This document shows positions 14,601-25,504 of a DNA stretch of 64,000 nucleotides, piece by piece (within the stretch, counting starts at the first letter, position 1; every line of letters starts with the position of its first letter). Origin of the DNA: Powellomyces hirtus. Taxonomy: Eukaryota; Chytridiomycota; Chytridiomycetes; Spizellomycetales; Powellomycetaceae. The position numbers and the translations under genes were made by a program. The DNA lies in contig JAHLKG010000016.1 of the NCBI GenBank assembly GCA_025526995.1, positions 667,317 to 731,316 of the forward strand, given 5' to 3'. The notes below the pieces were generated by a model that was not told the origin of the DNA, searched no databases, and saw nothing but the letters and a program-made list of their open reading frames with translations.

Positions 14601-16917
14601 CAGAAAGGCGAGAGCAGAGTTTGTAAGTATGATCGCATGTCCCTATCGTAATTGCATTAAGATATGTCAACACAAATCAAAAAAGACACAGGGGACCAGC
14701 AAGATTCACTACCGATTGTCGTCCACACAGAGCACATAGCCGCACGAATTGCCGATCGTGCTTATGCTCAGCCACTCTACTATCGGATCAGTAACACCTC
14801 GAGGCGAAAGCTCAGCTGAACTTTGCCCATCACCGCCGGTGCTAAGATCGTCGGAAAGCCATTGACTTGCCGCCACAACGGCCTGATTGGCACTAGCGGA
14901 ACCTCGCAAGATCTCAATCGCGCCAGCATCCACTTTGCGCTCCGGGGGTATATGAGAGTCGCCTAATGGCAACACGACGGTGAATGTTGACCCTGTCCCC
15001 TCCAGGCTTCTCACTGCAATAAAACCCGAATGAAACTGGACGATCTCTCTCACAAGAGAAAGACCAATCCCCGTCCCTTCGTAACTTCGACCTTTAGAGC
15101 TTTCCACTCGGTGAAACCGGTCAAATATAAGAGGGATATCTTTTTGTGGTATACCAACGCCCGTGTCGGCAACGGAGAATGCCACGTATCTTGTAACCGT
15201 GCTACCGTCAATCTCGGAGAACAGTTCCGCCTGAACTTCAGGAGTAAGCGGTTGGACGGTGACGCGGATGTGACCTTCTAATGTATACTTGAAGCTGTTT
15301 GAAAGCAGGTTGAGGACGACTTTTTCCCAATGATTGACGCTGACCCAAACTGCTTCTGATAGCGGATGGGCATTAACACTGAGCTTGATTCCAGCCTTGT
15401 CACATAATGACTGAAAGGAGCTTGCCATCTCCGCCGTTACAGTCGAGAGATCGATTGCTGAAAAGGATATGGACGTCGTACCGGTTTCGATCCGCGAAAA
15501 GTCAAGTAAGGTGTTGACTAACCGTAAAAGACGGGATGCGTTCCGGTAGATCAGGCGAATACCTTCAGCGTCGATGGAAGGTTCGGGAAGACTCAGCGCT
15601 TGCTCCAGCGGAGCGATGGACAAGGTCAACGGCGTTCTCAGCTCGTGCGAGACGTTACTACGGAGGGGCTTGACCATTTAGCGTCCTGTGCGATAACGCA
15701 ACAAACGAAATAAAATAAAATCACGCGTGATAGAGTCAGCAGATGGCCCTTTCTGTCTCACCTGAAGAAGACCTGCTTTTGTCTATCAAGCTCCAAGAGC
15801 ATTTCGGCACGTTTTCGCTCTTCTTCATGCGCCTTCGCATTCGTAACGGCGATGAAGACTTGTGAAGCGATGAGTCGATAGAACGATCTGTAATCTGCGT
15901 CCAGCGCTTTGTTCGGATTGACTGCCCCAACCATCACTCCCAGTGCCTTTGAATCGTGATGACTTGACGATCGAATGGGTAGCACCACGGCCGTATGCAC
16001 AAGATCATCCCATGGTCCTCCGACAACCTGAGCAAAGTTCTGCACGTCTGTGACTTCCGTGAGACCGGATGCAAGCGCCACATTTAAAGACCAGATATCG
16101 TCTTTGACATCTTTCCCAATTTTGACACGCGCGGGGGCAGTGTTTGGGTTGGCTGTCGTATCGAGGCCAATGGTCTTTGTCAACACCAGATGCTCTGTAT
16201 TAGAATCCGCTAGATAAATGATGGCAAAAGGTACTGTTGTCTTTCTGCCTGCCAGCGCAGTCGCAATGCCATTAAGAGCGACATCGACTGAGCTCGTATT
16301 TGTGGCGCTCATGGAAACATCACGCAACACGTTCATTCGCTCCGCAAAAATGATGGATTGGGTTTGTTCGCAGCACACTGCCAGCATTCCAGCAATACGG
16401 CCTTCGTCGTCCATGGCGGGGGAATGTGACACACTAAAGTAGGCTTCTTCACGATATCCCGCTCGGATAAGTTGTAAAGGAAGTGCGGGCACCCAAGTCG
16501 GCTGGCCCGATAAAGCCTGATAAACAAGTGGCTCAAGAACGCCCCAGGATTCGTTTAATGTGACTTTGATGTCTATTCCCAGAGCGGCTGGGTGTCTCGC
16601 GCCGATGAGAACGCTGTACGCGTCGTTGTATATCTGAATCTGCCGGACCAACACGTCAACTACGGAAACAGGGAAATAAAGGCGTGGCCAACCATGCCCA
16701 AACGGGTATGGGGAAAATCATAGTGACGTACCATTTCTGGACCCCATATCATGACCATGGGATAGTTTGTGCTGAGTAGGATGCGCACTGTGGACACCAT
16801 TGAGGAACACCATGTGTCTAGGGGCCCCAGGGCAGTGTTTTCCCACGCGTGAGTAGAAACCAGGTGGTGCATGAAGGTGTTACCCGGAAACGCAGGAGAG
16901 GAGAGTGGGGCCCTCAT
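11656..16917 (-). CDS. soluble hybrid histidine kinase with two kinase cores and three receiver-like modules
   Basis: Two-component phosphorelay sensor. Exons 16917-16732, 16639-15762, 15657-14713, 14642-14131, 14063-13930, 13856-12440 and 12353-11656 give 1589 residues. Order: PAS-like N-terminus ([22 protein letters not shown]), a GAF-like region, HisKA 1 with phosphoacceptor His in NVSHELRTP near 355, HATPase 1 ([19 protein letters not shown]), receiver 1 ([21 protein letters not shown]), HisKA 2 ([15 protein letters not shown] near 841), HATPase 2 ([22 protein letters not shown]), a degenerate receiver (VIVMDES) and receiver 3 ([32 protein letters not shown]). Receiver 3 carries a long acidic insert before its conserved Thr/Lys part. 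No membrane helices are seen, so sensing is cytosolic. The frame runs upstream to a TTG at 16968; ATG 16917 is the first proper start found. Confidence 0.93.
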
Positions 16918-18000
16918 GCCGGGCGCACGTACACACGACGAGAGTTCCTTCAGGACGGCTTCTCTCAATGTTCAAGATGGAGATGGAGGATCCTATGCAG
17001 AACCAAGTGGCGAAAGCCTGGGGGTTCCGACTATAGTATTCTTGCGAGTGTTGGTAGTTAAGATTTGATTCTATTCGGGATCCTGGTAGCGTTGTGGTGT
17101 CTTTCAGTCTTCTTTCCTCTTGAGCCCTGGTACAGTAGAAAGATGGGGGCGGGGAGGGGAGCTCCTTCGCCGTCTGTTTATGCATGCCTGCGTAAATTCC
17201 TTCCGCGGAAGTTGCAGGGATGAAAAGTTAGAATTTCTTGTCTTTGGAAAATTCTTTTGAACATGGGCGGTCCAGACCCATTAAGCAAATCCGGGCGGGC
17301 GGGCGGGGCGGGAACTTGGCGACCTGGGTTTGAAGCCACGGGTTCTCACCCGTGGAGTTGCCGTGGACATGGTGCCGACATGGCTCCCAGGCTGTCTGTC
17401 ACACCAACCCGAGTGGATGAACTCGTAGTTCACCAAAACAAGACCCTGCGTATGCATGGATTGGGAAAAGGGAAATATTGAATAATAGGGCATAACAGAA
17501 CAACTATATATATTGGCGAGTGTCGCCAAAATGGACCTGCCTCAGCCCTCTAATGAAAACAGACCCAATCAATTGATCGCGACGCTTTCGAGAACAGAAA
17601 TGTGCCAATGGTTGTGGCCGCCCTTGAATCACAGATGATGATGAATGGCCCAAGGATCCATGTTGCCTATTTTGTCATGGTACCATTTGCGAGGCTCGTA
17701 ACTTTTGTGTCGTCGTTCTTTGGGGGGATTTACACAACTCGTACCATTGACGGCATGGCGTCATTTGCGCAACATAGAGTCCTGCGTGCCGCGGAGATGG
17801 CCGAACTTGCCTTGCATCGCTGATTCGACACTCTGCTTTTCTCTGTACCGAGAATCATTCAACGGATCTCCTGCTCTCATCCCGCTTCAAGATGCGCAAA
17901 AATGGGAACCCAATGTTTGTTCTGTGAAAGCGCACGAGTACACTGGTGGCCCGCCCACACACGTGGCTGACGTCCCTTGACGCATCCGCACCGGTGGGTT
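16918..18000. other. 1.1-kb intergenic stretch, no gene recognised
   Basis: Both strands were read and no domain was found. It is G/C-rich around 17285-17320. A perfect 8-base-pair hairpin with a 4-base loop lies at 17336-17355 (CCACGGGT and ACCCGTGG arms). The left part should hold the promoter of the histidine kinase gene. Confidence 0.5.
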
Positions 18001-19110
18001 TTACACTGTCAGGCTGGTTGTTGTGGAGGTTTTCGGAAATTGCAGCAGGTCAGCTATCTGTGCGCAGCAGTCGAGAATGCGCAAGCGATTGCGCATCGAA
18101 GGGGAGCGACGACAGGCCATGTAATAGGCCATCCAATTCCATTCAGATGGGTCATCCACCGCGTCGACCACCGCGGCGCCGGAATCGGTGGCGTCACACG
18201 TAACAAAGTCTAGAGGCAAATACAATTGGCGGCGACAGCGATTGAGCCAGAGCGTGAAATGACCGACAACCAGCTGATGAAGATGCCGGCAGGTGGACGC
18301 AAAGGCGATAATGTCCTCGGTGGAATCCAGCGCGTCCACCAATAGCAGGAGGACCTCATCAGGGAGTTGAACTCGTCCGGTGGTGATGGCTTTTGTCTTT
18401 GACGGCAATGGCAACGAAAGGGGTAATATTGGCGGGAAACGGTCTGGTCTTCTCAGCATCCATGAGCGATCGGGGTCATAGGTGTAGTTTTCCTTCCCAC
18501 AAAGGCCCTGACTGCCATAGTCCACCTTGTGCAAGAGCCCAACCCCATCTTCAGACCAGCGGAGGTTCTTGCGAGTTTGTCCCGTGCGGCCCCGATTGGC
18601 ATCGTCTTCAGTGGCAGGGGCTTCGTACGGCTGCAGCAGGGTTGTGCCATCCGCGGCCCACAACGATCGCGAGTCGGTCCACCCACGCACGTACATGACG
18701 GCTTTGTGCATGTTGAGGCAGACCCAGTGGGCTAGTGCCCCTCCTTCGCAAGCCCATTCCCACGCGTCCTCGGGCCAGTCTTCAGCCGAGTATTCTCGCG
18801 AAGGGACCGGATCCTCTGAAGCAACGTCCCAAGGCAGGCCGCCGTTGTCGTTGACGGCATCCACGGCGGTGCCCTGTTTGCGCATGATGATCAGGCTTCC
18901 CTGAGAAGGATCAAAGAGACCTTTAGGGGAAATACCATCGGCGAACAAGATGGAAGCGGTACGCAACCATCGGGTGTCTGCACCATCCAGCTGGTGGTTG
19001 TCGGTGGTTGAGGCAAGGTCATGCACCTTTCTGATGCTGCCCTGTGAGTCGAGAACGTAGTCCACGCATGGTCCGGAACAAAAGACGCAGTACTGGTTCG
19101 AAGAAGTCAT
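18001..19110 (-). CDS. F-box-like protein with N-terminal CxxC motif
   Basis: Single-exon, 369 residues, probable substrate adaptor of an SCF ubiquitin ligase. The N-terminus has paired cysteines (YCVFCSGPC). An acidic and Trp-rich middle is followed by a YTYDPDRSWMLRRPDRFPP segment. An F-box-like helix bundle (VQLPDEVLLLLVDAL, IIAFASTCRHLHQLV) sits near residues 245-290. The C-terminus (YYMACRRSPSMRNRLRILDC) is shared with the protein at 48797-50335, which has the same order of parts. ATG 19110 is chosen because the cysteine motif follows it directly; the in-frame extension to 19389 looks like leader sequence. Confidence 0.75.
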   Translation of the reverse strand: MTSSNQYCVFCSGPCVDYVLDSQGSIRKVHDLASTTDNHQLDGADTRWLRTASILFADGISPKGLFDPSQGSLIIMRKQGTAVDAVNDNGGLPWDVASEDPVPSREYSAEDWPEDAWEWACEGGALAHWVCLNMHKAVMYVRGWTDSRSLWAADGTTLLQPYEAPATEDDANRGRTGQTRKNLRWSEDGVGLLHKVDYGSQGLCGKENYTYDPDRSWMLRRPDRFPPILPLSLPLPSKTKAITTGRVQLPDEVLLLLVDALDSTEDIIAFASTCRHLHQLVVGHFTLWLNRCRRQLYLPLDFVTCDATDSGAAVVDAVDDPSEWNWMAYYMACRRSPSMRNRLRILDCCAQIADLLQFPKTSTTTSLTV

Positions 19111-19982
19111 TTTGAATCCAAAAGAACAAAAGAAAAAGGCAACGGGAAAAGCTGGGTTGAGAGTGACCTGTATAAAGGATCTCAACCTTCTCGCTTGTTG
19201 GCGACCAGTCCGAGTGAGAAAAGAAAAATGGAAGTTTAGATCAGCCAGAGGAGGCAACAACAGTAGGCATGCGCTTGGGATTGGTGTGACCCGAACAGTC
19301 GACCAAAGAAAAGTGCCCAGAGTGTCAGTGTACAAAGCAGCGGGCAGTCTTGGCAAATCCGGCAACAGGCCCCAAAAAAAAAACAGCATCGGATCGCACT
19401 TGCGCTATTGCGTGTTCGGTTAAAAAGAGCAGAAACGAATACCTTGGCTTCCGTGACGAAAACAGGCATAACTACCGTTTTCTTGATTCATTGGTGCCAA
19501 CAGGCCTGCATGCAAAATCCAAATCCACCTCTCGTTTTCCTTTGGGCTTCGACTTACGCTGGCCAAAGTAACAAAGTTGTCTTTGTGTGTGAGTGTATCA
19601 TGTTGATACGGTAGATGATTTTGCCTGCCGCATGAGCATGTGCTCGCCGTCCAAAAATGTGGCCTCGCGGCTACTTGCTGTGGCATATTTCCATGATGGG
19701 CCAAACTGAGCCAAGCTTGCACTCACTTGTGTGGCAACGGTCAGTCATGCAAAGAAAGAAAGTTCTACGTGTCTTTTCCTTTTTTCAGAGCCTGAGTGAC
19801 GGTGCCTGACGGACAGAAAAAAAAAAGAAAGATTCAAAACTAAAAACACAAACAAAATAAAAAAGCTGGAAAGCGCGCTTCTCACGGTTGTGCTTCTTCG
19901 CGGTCGGTCTGGAAAATCTGGACTTCCAAAGTTTCCCTCCTCCGCCCGGCTCGGCTCCGCGTCTTGACCATGAGGAGAATAG

Positions 19983-19989
19983 TATATAA
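19983..19989 (+). promoter_or_regulatory. TATA box of the thaumatin-fusion gene
   Basis: TATATAA about 73 bases before ATG 20062, in the spacer between divergent genes. Inference from position. Confidence 0.45.
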
Positions 19990-20061
19990 TGGGCAAAAAA
20001 CATGTGAGCGTCCCCAACGGAGAGTTCCGCATCCAAACATCTCACGGACGGTCGGGCTGAC

Positions 20062-23000
20062 ATGCTCTTAACGAGACTGTCGCTCATCCTGCTGGCCAGC
20101 CTGGTCGGCCTTGTTGCCGCGGCCCCTGCTGGCCCGCTTGCGCTCAACAAACGACAACAATGCCCCGCTCCTCTGCAAGCTTGCGGTCAGTGAATGAATG
20201 CCTTATCACACCATTCTTCGCTGCTGGTTCTCTTCCATGCGGTCTTTTTGACGGCCAAACATTCTGACTATTGTGTAGGGCCCGCGTGTTACGACCCAGC
20301 CAAATTTGCTTGCACGGGAACGACCTTGTGTCCCAAAGTGCTCAAGGCATGTGGATCGGATTGCTATGATCCGGCCGCTCTTGTCTGCTCCGACGGAAAG
20401 CTGGGCCCAATCAACGGAGGTGGTGGCGGCGGCGGAAGCGCTGAAAACTGTGGGCCTGGGACAAAACCTTGTGGTAAGCATGAGACACGCGCGATTCGTT
20501 TCAAGTATACGAGGTGACGTTGTAGGTATTTACTCAATGTGTCTTCCATGTTTTTTCCATCCAAAGGTGCCGCCTGTTATGATCCCTCAACGCTTACATG
20601 CACGGGATCCACGCTCTGCCCCATTGCCCTCAGTGCATGCGGAACCGACTGCTATGATCCAAAAGCGTTGTCATGTACGGACGGCAAGCTCGTTCCCATC
20701 AGCGGGGGTGGTGGCGGAGGCGGCACCGGCAGTGGCTCACCTGCTGAATGCCCAGTCGGAGAGAGGCCCTGCACTGACGAGCTCGGCGCCCCCGTGTGTT
20801 ACAACCCCGATCAAGGCGACTATCATTGCGTCCAGAACGTATTGATGCAGGGACCGGCTTTGAATATCTTTGGGGAGTCTGCACCCATTCATGATGCAGA
20901 CAGTGAACCTGTCGTCGGCGAGGGAAAGAGAAAGATCCAGCTGGTAAACAGGTCGGTGTCAGCTGCCATGTGTGGGACCAGATCACGTCACTCGGCTCAC
21001 CATCTTGCATTGTTTCAGATGTGAATTCGACGTCTGGGTAGGCTTCGAGGGCAAACCCTTGCCCCTGGATGGTGGAATCGGACTCGGAGCCGGCAAACAG
21101 CTGGTGCGAATAGCTTGCTTATCGATACCGTTGCAGATCAGATAGAAGACTTATTCGCCTCCCATTCCGTAGACAGTCAAAGTAGACGAACAGTGGACGG
21201 CGGGGCGAATCTGGGGCCGCACTGGTTGCTTTAAATCCGGGGACAAGATCAGGTGTGCGACGGGCGACTGTGGAAACCCGGCGAACAAATACAAGTTGCA
21301 GTGTGGCGGGCAAGGCGCCATGAAGCCTACCACCCTCGCCGAGTTCACGCTGAACGGATACAAGGGCACCGACTACTATGACATCTCCAATGTCGACGGC
21401 TACAACATTGGAATCATGATCCAGGCCATTGGGGGCAAGGCGGCCGACGGGGTCGAAGATCAGTACAATTGCAAGCCCGTCTCGTGCAACATGGACATGG
21501 GCGCTTGTCCTTCGGAACTCATGGTTACGAACGAAGATGGCTCGCTGTCCTGTGCTTCCATCTCCACGGCCGTCAATCTGCCTCTTTCTCGCCGAGCCAA
21601 CCCGTTCTTGGACCAGATTTTCAAGGACGCCGACAAAAGAGCTCTTGTCATGTGTGACTGCGCTTGCGGGGAAAACTGTGGGTGCGAGAGCCCCGACAGC
21701 AAGTACTGCTGCTCCCCGTACAATGAGCCGACGCCCATCGAAAATGGTGGAAAGTGCTACGTCGAACAATGGCCCACCTCGCCCTTTGCTTTTGGAAGCA
21801 TGGACAAACGCTATGACCAAGTGTTCAAGTCACAGTGTCCGATGGCTTACAGCTGGCAGTTTGACGACCACCGGTCGCTGATTCAATGCTTGGAGGCCGA
21901 GTATGCCGTCACTTTCTGCCCGGATCCAAAGTACAACAAGGACGCATCGGGTGCAGCTTTGCCAAGAGAAAACACGAGCGATGTTTTCGATGACTCGGAT
22001 TGGTTCTATCTTTATGAAGATGATTGGGATGAAAGCCTTTTGGACGGCTTCGAAACCAAGCTCAACCTAGAGCACAAGATTGATGACGCCTATGACGATG
22101 ACCTGTCCACCTTCATTGCCAAGAAAGCTCTTGAGAAGGCTCTTTTCCCAATCACCACATACCGCATGGCTCTCCTCGGTTACATCCGAGCAGCGGAAGC
22201 GCTTAAAGTCTTTATTGCTCAACTCTTCAAGGCTAATCCGGGAGAACTGTACGATGCGCAGGGCAAAACTTTGGAGGAGATCGAAAAGTCTATTCACCAC
22301 GAGATGTACCGCGACCCGGGAAACAGCATGTTCGACTGCAGGCAAGTGAAGACGCAGGCCCACGTTTCTGGTTTTGGTGACTCCGATCGCACCTAGGCCA
22401 ACTACTAATCGTCCATCTGTAGGGATTCTGACGATGACAAACACACATGTCCGAAGGGTGAAAACTCTGTGGAGGATTGGACAGACCTGAACTGGAAGCA
22501 AAAAGAGGATACCAACTTCAAGGGCCACTTGTTCAGAGAGCTTCAGATTGCACCGCAGTTCCTCACGACCAAAACGTTGCGTCTGCACAAAGTGCGTGGA
22601 AGAGGAGAGGTGTTTTTCAAATGGCATGGCATGTTCGGCATAGCCACGAATACCGATCAATCTTGTGAGTGAGCATTTTGACAGAATGAAGTTGTATATG
22701 TGCAATCTATCTAACCGTAACCGAATATCAAACCAGACTTTGGCGACCGGTCCCTGCGCTTGTATAGAAAAGTCATCTATGAACAGCTCCAGCCAGAGGT
22801 AATGCATATGTTTGACTGAAGCTGCGATGTTTCGTGTTTGCATGTCCCACTCAAAATTCTCCCATTTATGCCAGTTGAAGAAGTTTTTGGACAGCGGTAA
22901 AGCCGGGAAGTACTTCAAGTGCAACGGCGGTGCGTGCGGGGTGTTCAAGCCGGATTCCGCGGAAGACGTTCAAGTTACACTGGAAGATGAAGAGGGATTC

Positions 23001-25146
23001 CTGGAAGCGCTCGGCGACGAGCTCGAACTTGACCAGCAGGCGATCGCCTACGACGGAAGCAAGAGGGAGGAATGGATCGACGATGCCATTGCTAAGTCGT
23101 GTAACATCGTAAGGCCCACCGACCCGCCTGGTGGACGTTGCGTACCAAGCGACTGGCTCTTCACCGTCTACTACTCTGGAATGCCTACAATTGACTCTGA
23201 CAACTACCCGCCTAGCCCGGCCGACTTGTCCAAAGAGTTTCTCGAAAGCAGTGCCGAGAAGATGAAATTCCTCCGTGAGACCATTCTCAGTCACGACCCC
23301 GAAGAGATCATCAATGCCATTGTGGTTGCGGTCACTATGGTGTCCACCGGCAACCAGATTGTCGACCAAATCAAGGAATATATGGACAGCGTGGACGATG
23401 GCAGAGAGGAAGAGGCACAAGAGGCCCTCGCGGCCGGCCAGATTTTCAAGACCATCATGGAATTTGCCATTGAGACCGCCATCTTTGCCATGCTGCCTGG
23501 AGCAGGGCCAATTTTGCAGGTCGCATCAAAGGCGTGGACGGCCATCCGAACGAGCACGAGGGTGGCGTCTGTCGCTAACAAGGCTGGCGATCTCAAAGGC
23601 ATGGTCAAGCTGGTGGAGACAACAGCCAAACTGAGCGCCAACATTAAGAAGCTTTCCAGCGGCATTAAAGAAGCTTTGCCGGCCTGTACAGTATCGGTTT
23701 TACCGCGATTTGTGAAGATTGTCAGTCACAACGTAGCATTGAGCTAATGTAATCATTGGCAATCCTTTTTTTTCATGTCACTAGGGACGAAGAAAGCGAT
23801 TGAAAAAGCCAGCAAGTCATTTGAAAAAGTCCGTGGCCCAGCAAGCTGCTTTGTTGCGGAAGAGGGCTTGGAAGCGGCGTATGGCGTTCCCATCGAGGCT
23901 GCAATCAAAGCTGTCATGCGTCGACGAGACGACGAGTCAGTGGTCAGTCCCGGGACTGCGTTTGCGGGAATAGACTCTCAACATCTTGCGCTGGAACCAC
24001 ACTGGACCACATATCTGGAGAAACGGGCCGACAAGAGGGACAAATGCATTCTCGACTGGACCCAAACGGATGATTTCCGCGTTGACTTTAACACCGGCAA
24101 TCCATGCAAAGAGCTAGGGGCCAATAAACTGAAATTCAAGCCACTGTGCGCCAAGAAGGTCACTCTCGCGGACGGCGATAAGCTGCCTGACGTGTGGTGG
24201 GAGGAGTTGGAAGCATGGCCCAGTGACAACGGTGTACCGAGTCCGTCCAAAACAGCGTTGTGCCCCGACGGCACGCACCTCGAGTGCGACCACGTCTTGG
24301 AGCTGGACGAATTCAAAGAGTTTTGCGAGCAGCCCGTTTTGGAAGAGATCCGCAGGGACAAGAAGAGGAGGGACAAGTTTTGCGAGGCATGGAATAAGCT
24401 CTCGCTTGATGATGATACACCCATGTCGGAAGCGATTTTCAATCGCTTGAATGGCAAAGACAACTTGCGCGCGCTGCATGCTGGCGTGCATACCGTCAAG
24501 ACGTCGGAAGTCCGAAGAACATCAGGGCTCATCAAAATCGATGTCACAAAACCATCGGGGTCAAAGACGGCGCCAAACTATAACACCTTCATCAAGTACA
24601 TGGCGGACCATGAGGCGCAGGACTTCCGCACCCGGACGATTGACGACCTTTCTAAGATATTGGGCAAGATGCCTTCCAATGACCCGGACATTGACATCAC
24701 CCGTTAGTACTCCTGCTCACATTCCCATCTCTATGTGGAAGGTCTGGCTCATGCTTCCCTTCATCATTCACTTTTGTCTCGCAGGCGCCATACAACAATG
24801 GTCTGCAGCAAAGAAAGCGACACCCGAGCAGTACGTGAAGGTGAGTTCTGGCCCCCTTTTGTTGTGACTTTGCCGGGTTTGCCCCAGATTGTGTATTTTG
24901 CAGTGCTCCTGTTGAGTGTACTGTCCTGTACTTGAGATTAATCTCGCTCCACATTCATTTCTTTTCAACTCCTACTTTGGGACTGTGTGGCGTGTAATCC
25001 AGCGAATTCAAGCGGCGCTCGATGGCAAAGATGTTCCAGCCCATACATCAGCCAAACGAGCTAACATTTTTGTGGAGCACAATATGGAAAGAAGGTCGAA
25101 GAACACAAAAAGACTCAGTGGTTCGATGAAAAACTGCAAGGCGTAA
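20062..25146 (+). CDS. secreted mosaic: CBM52-like repeats, thaumatin-like domain, hydrophobic helical region, HNH-like C-terminus
   Basis: Eleven exons (20062-20185, 20279-20473, 20567-20951, 21019-21103, 21173-22341, 22423-22664, 22737-22798, 22875-23685, 23785-24702, 24785-24840, 25003-25146) give 1396 residues. Signal peptide MLLTRLSLILLASLVGLVAA and a KR site come first. Four CBM52-like repeats follow (ACYDPAKFACTGTTLCP type) separated by Gly runs. The thaumatin-like domain spans about 228-510 (VNRCEFDVWVGFEG, WTAGRIWGRTGC, LAEFTLN, YYDISNVDGYN), with the acidic residues of the glucan-binding cleft. Residues 650-1000 are helical with a hydrophobic stretch (FAMLPGAGPILQVA) near 955. Near 1187 lies LECDHVLELDEF, then NLRALHAGVHTVK, an HNH-nuclease-like spacing. 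The exon 5 donor is GC (AG|GCAAGT). The exon 8 donor is the least certain. A toxin-like or wall-targeted effector role is inference. Confidence 0.82.
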
Positions 25147-25504
25147 TGAGGGGAAGGACTATGTCTTATTTATATATGTGTGATTGTGTCTATTATCAAC
25201 TATGTCAACTTCGGAGTAAAGAAAAACGCATGACAGGCTTGCGCCTCAGCGACACGCGTGGCCTTCTTTCCTTCTTTGGCCTTCCTTGTGCTGCCCATAC
25301 ACCTCGTCCAAGCCGCTTTCTTCTTTCCACGGTTGCTGATCAACTACACAAAATACCGTAGATACGACTAAACTGGCAGATTCACAGATGTAAATGGAAC
25401 TGGATGTAAATGGGATGTGCATGTGGATGGGGAGGGGGGCTCTGTCGTGGTCACTCATCTTGACCTTGACCTGAAATCTCTCTCCACTCATCTTGGCTTT
25501 CGTC

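Noticed and set aside
16918..16968. Extension of the histidine kinase to 16968
   Set aside because: The codon there is TTG and a stop lies just upstream; ATG 16917 is the first proper start.
17336..17355. Hairpin CCACGGGT-TCTC-ACCCGTGG as a terminator or tRNA arm
   Set aside because: No tRNA fold around it, and such hairpins are not terminators in fungal nuclear genes.
25493..25504. Upstream start of the helical-bundle gene at 25493
   Set aside because: The codon is TTG; ATG 25505 is used.
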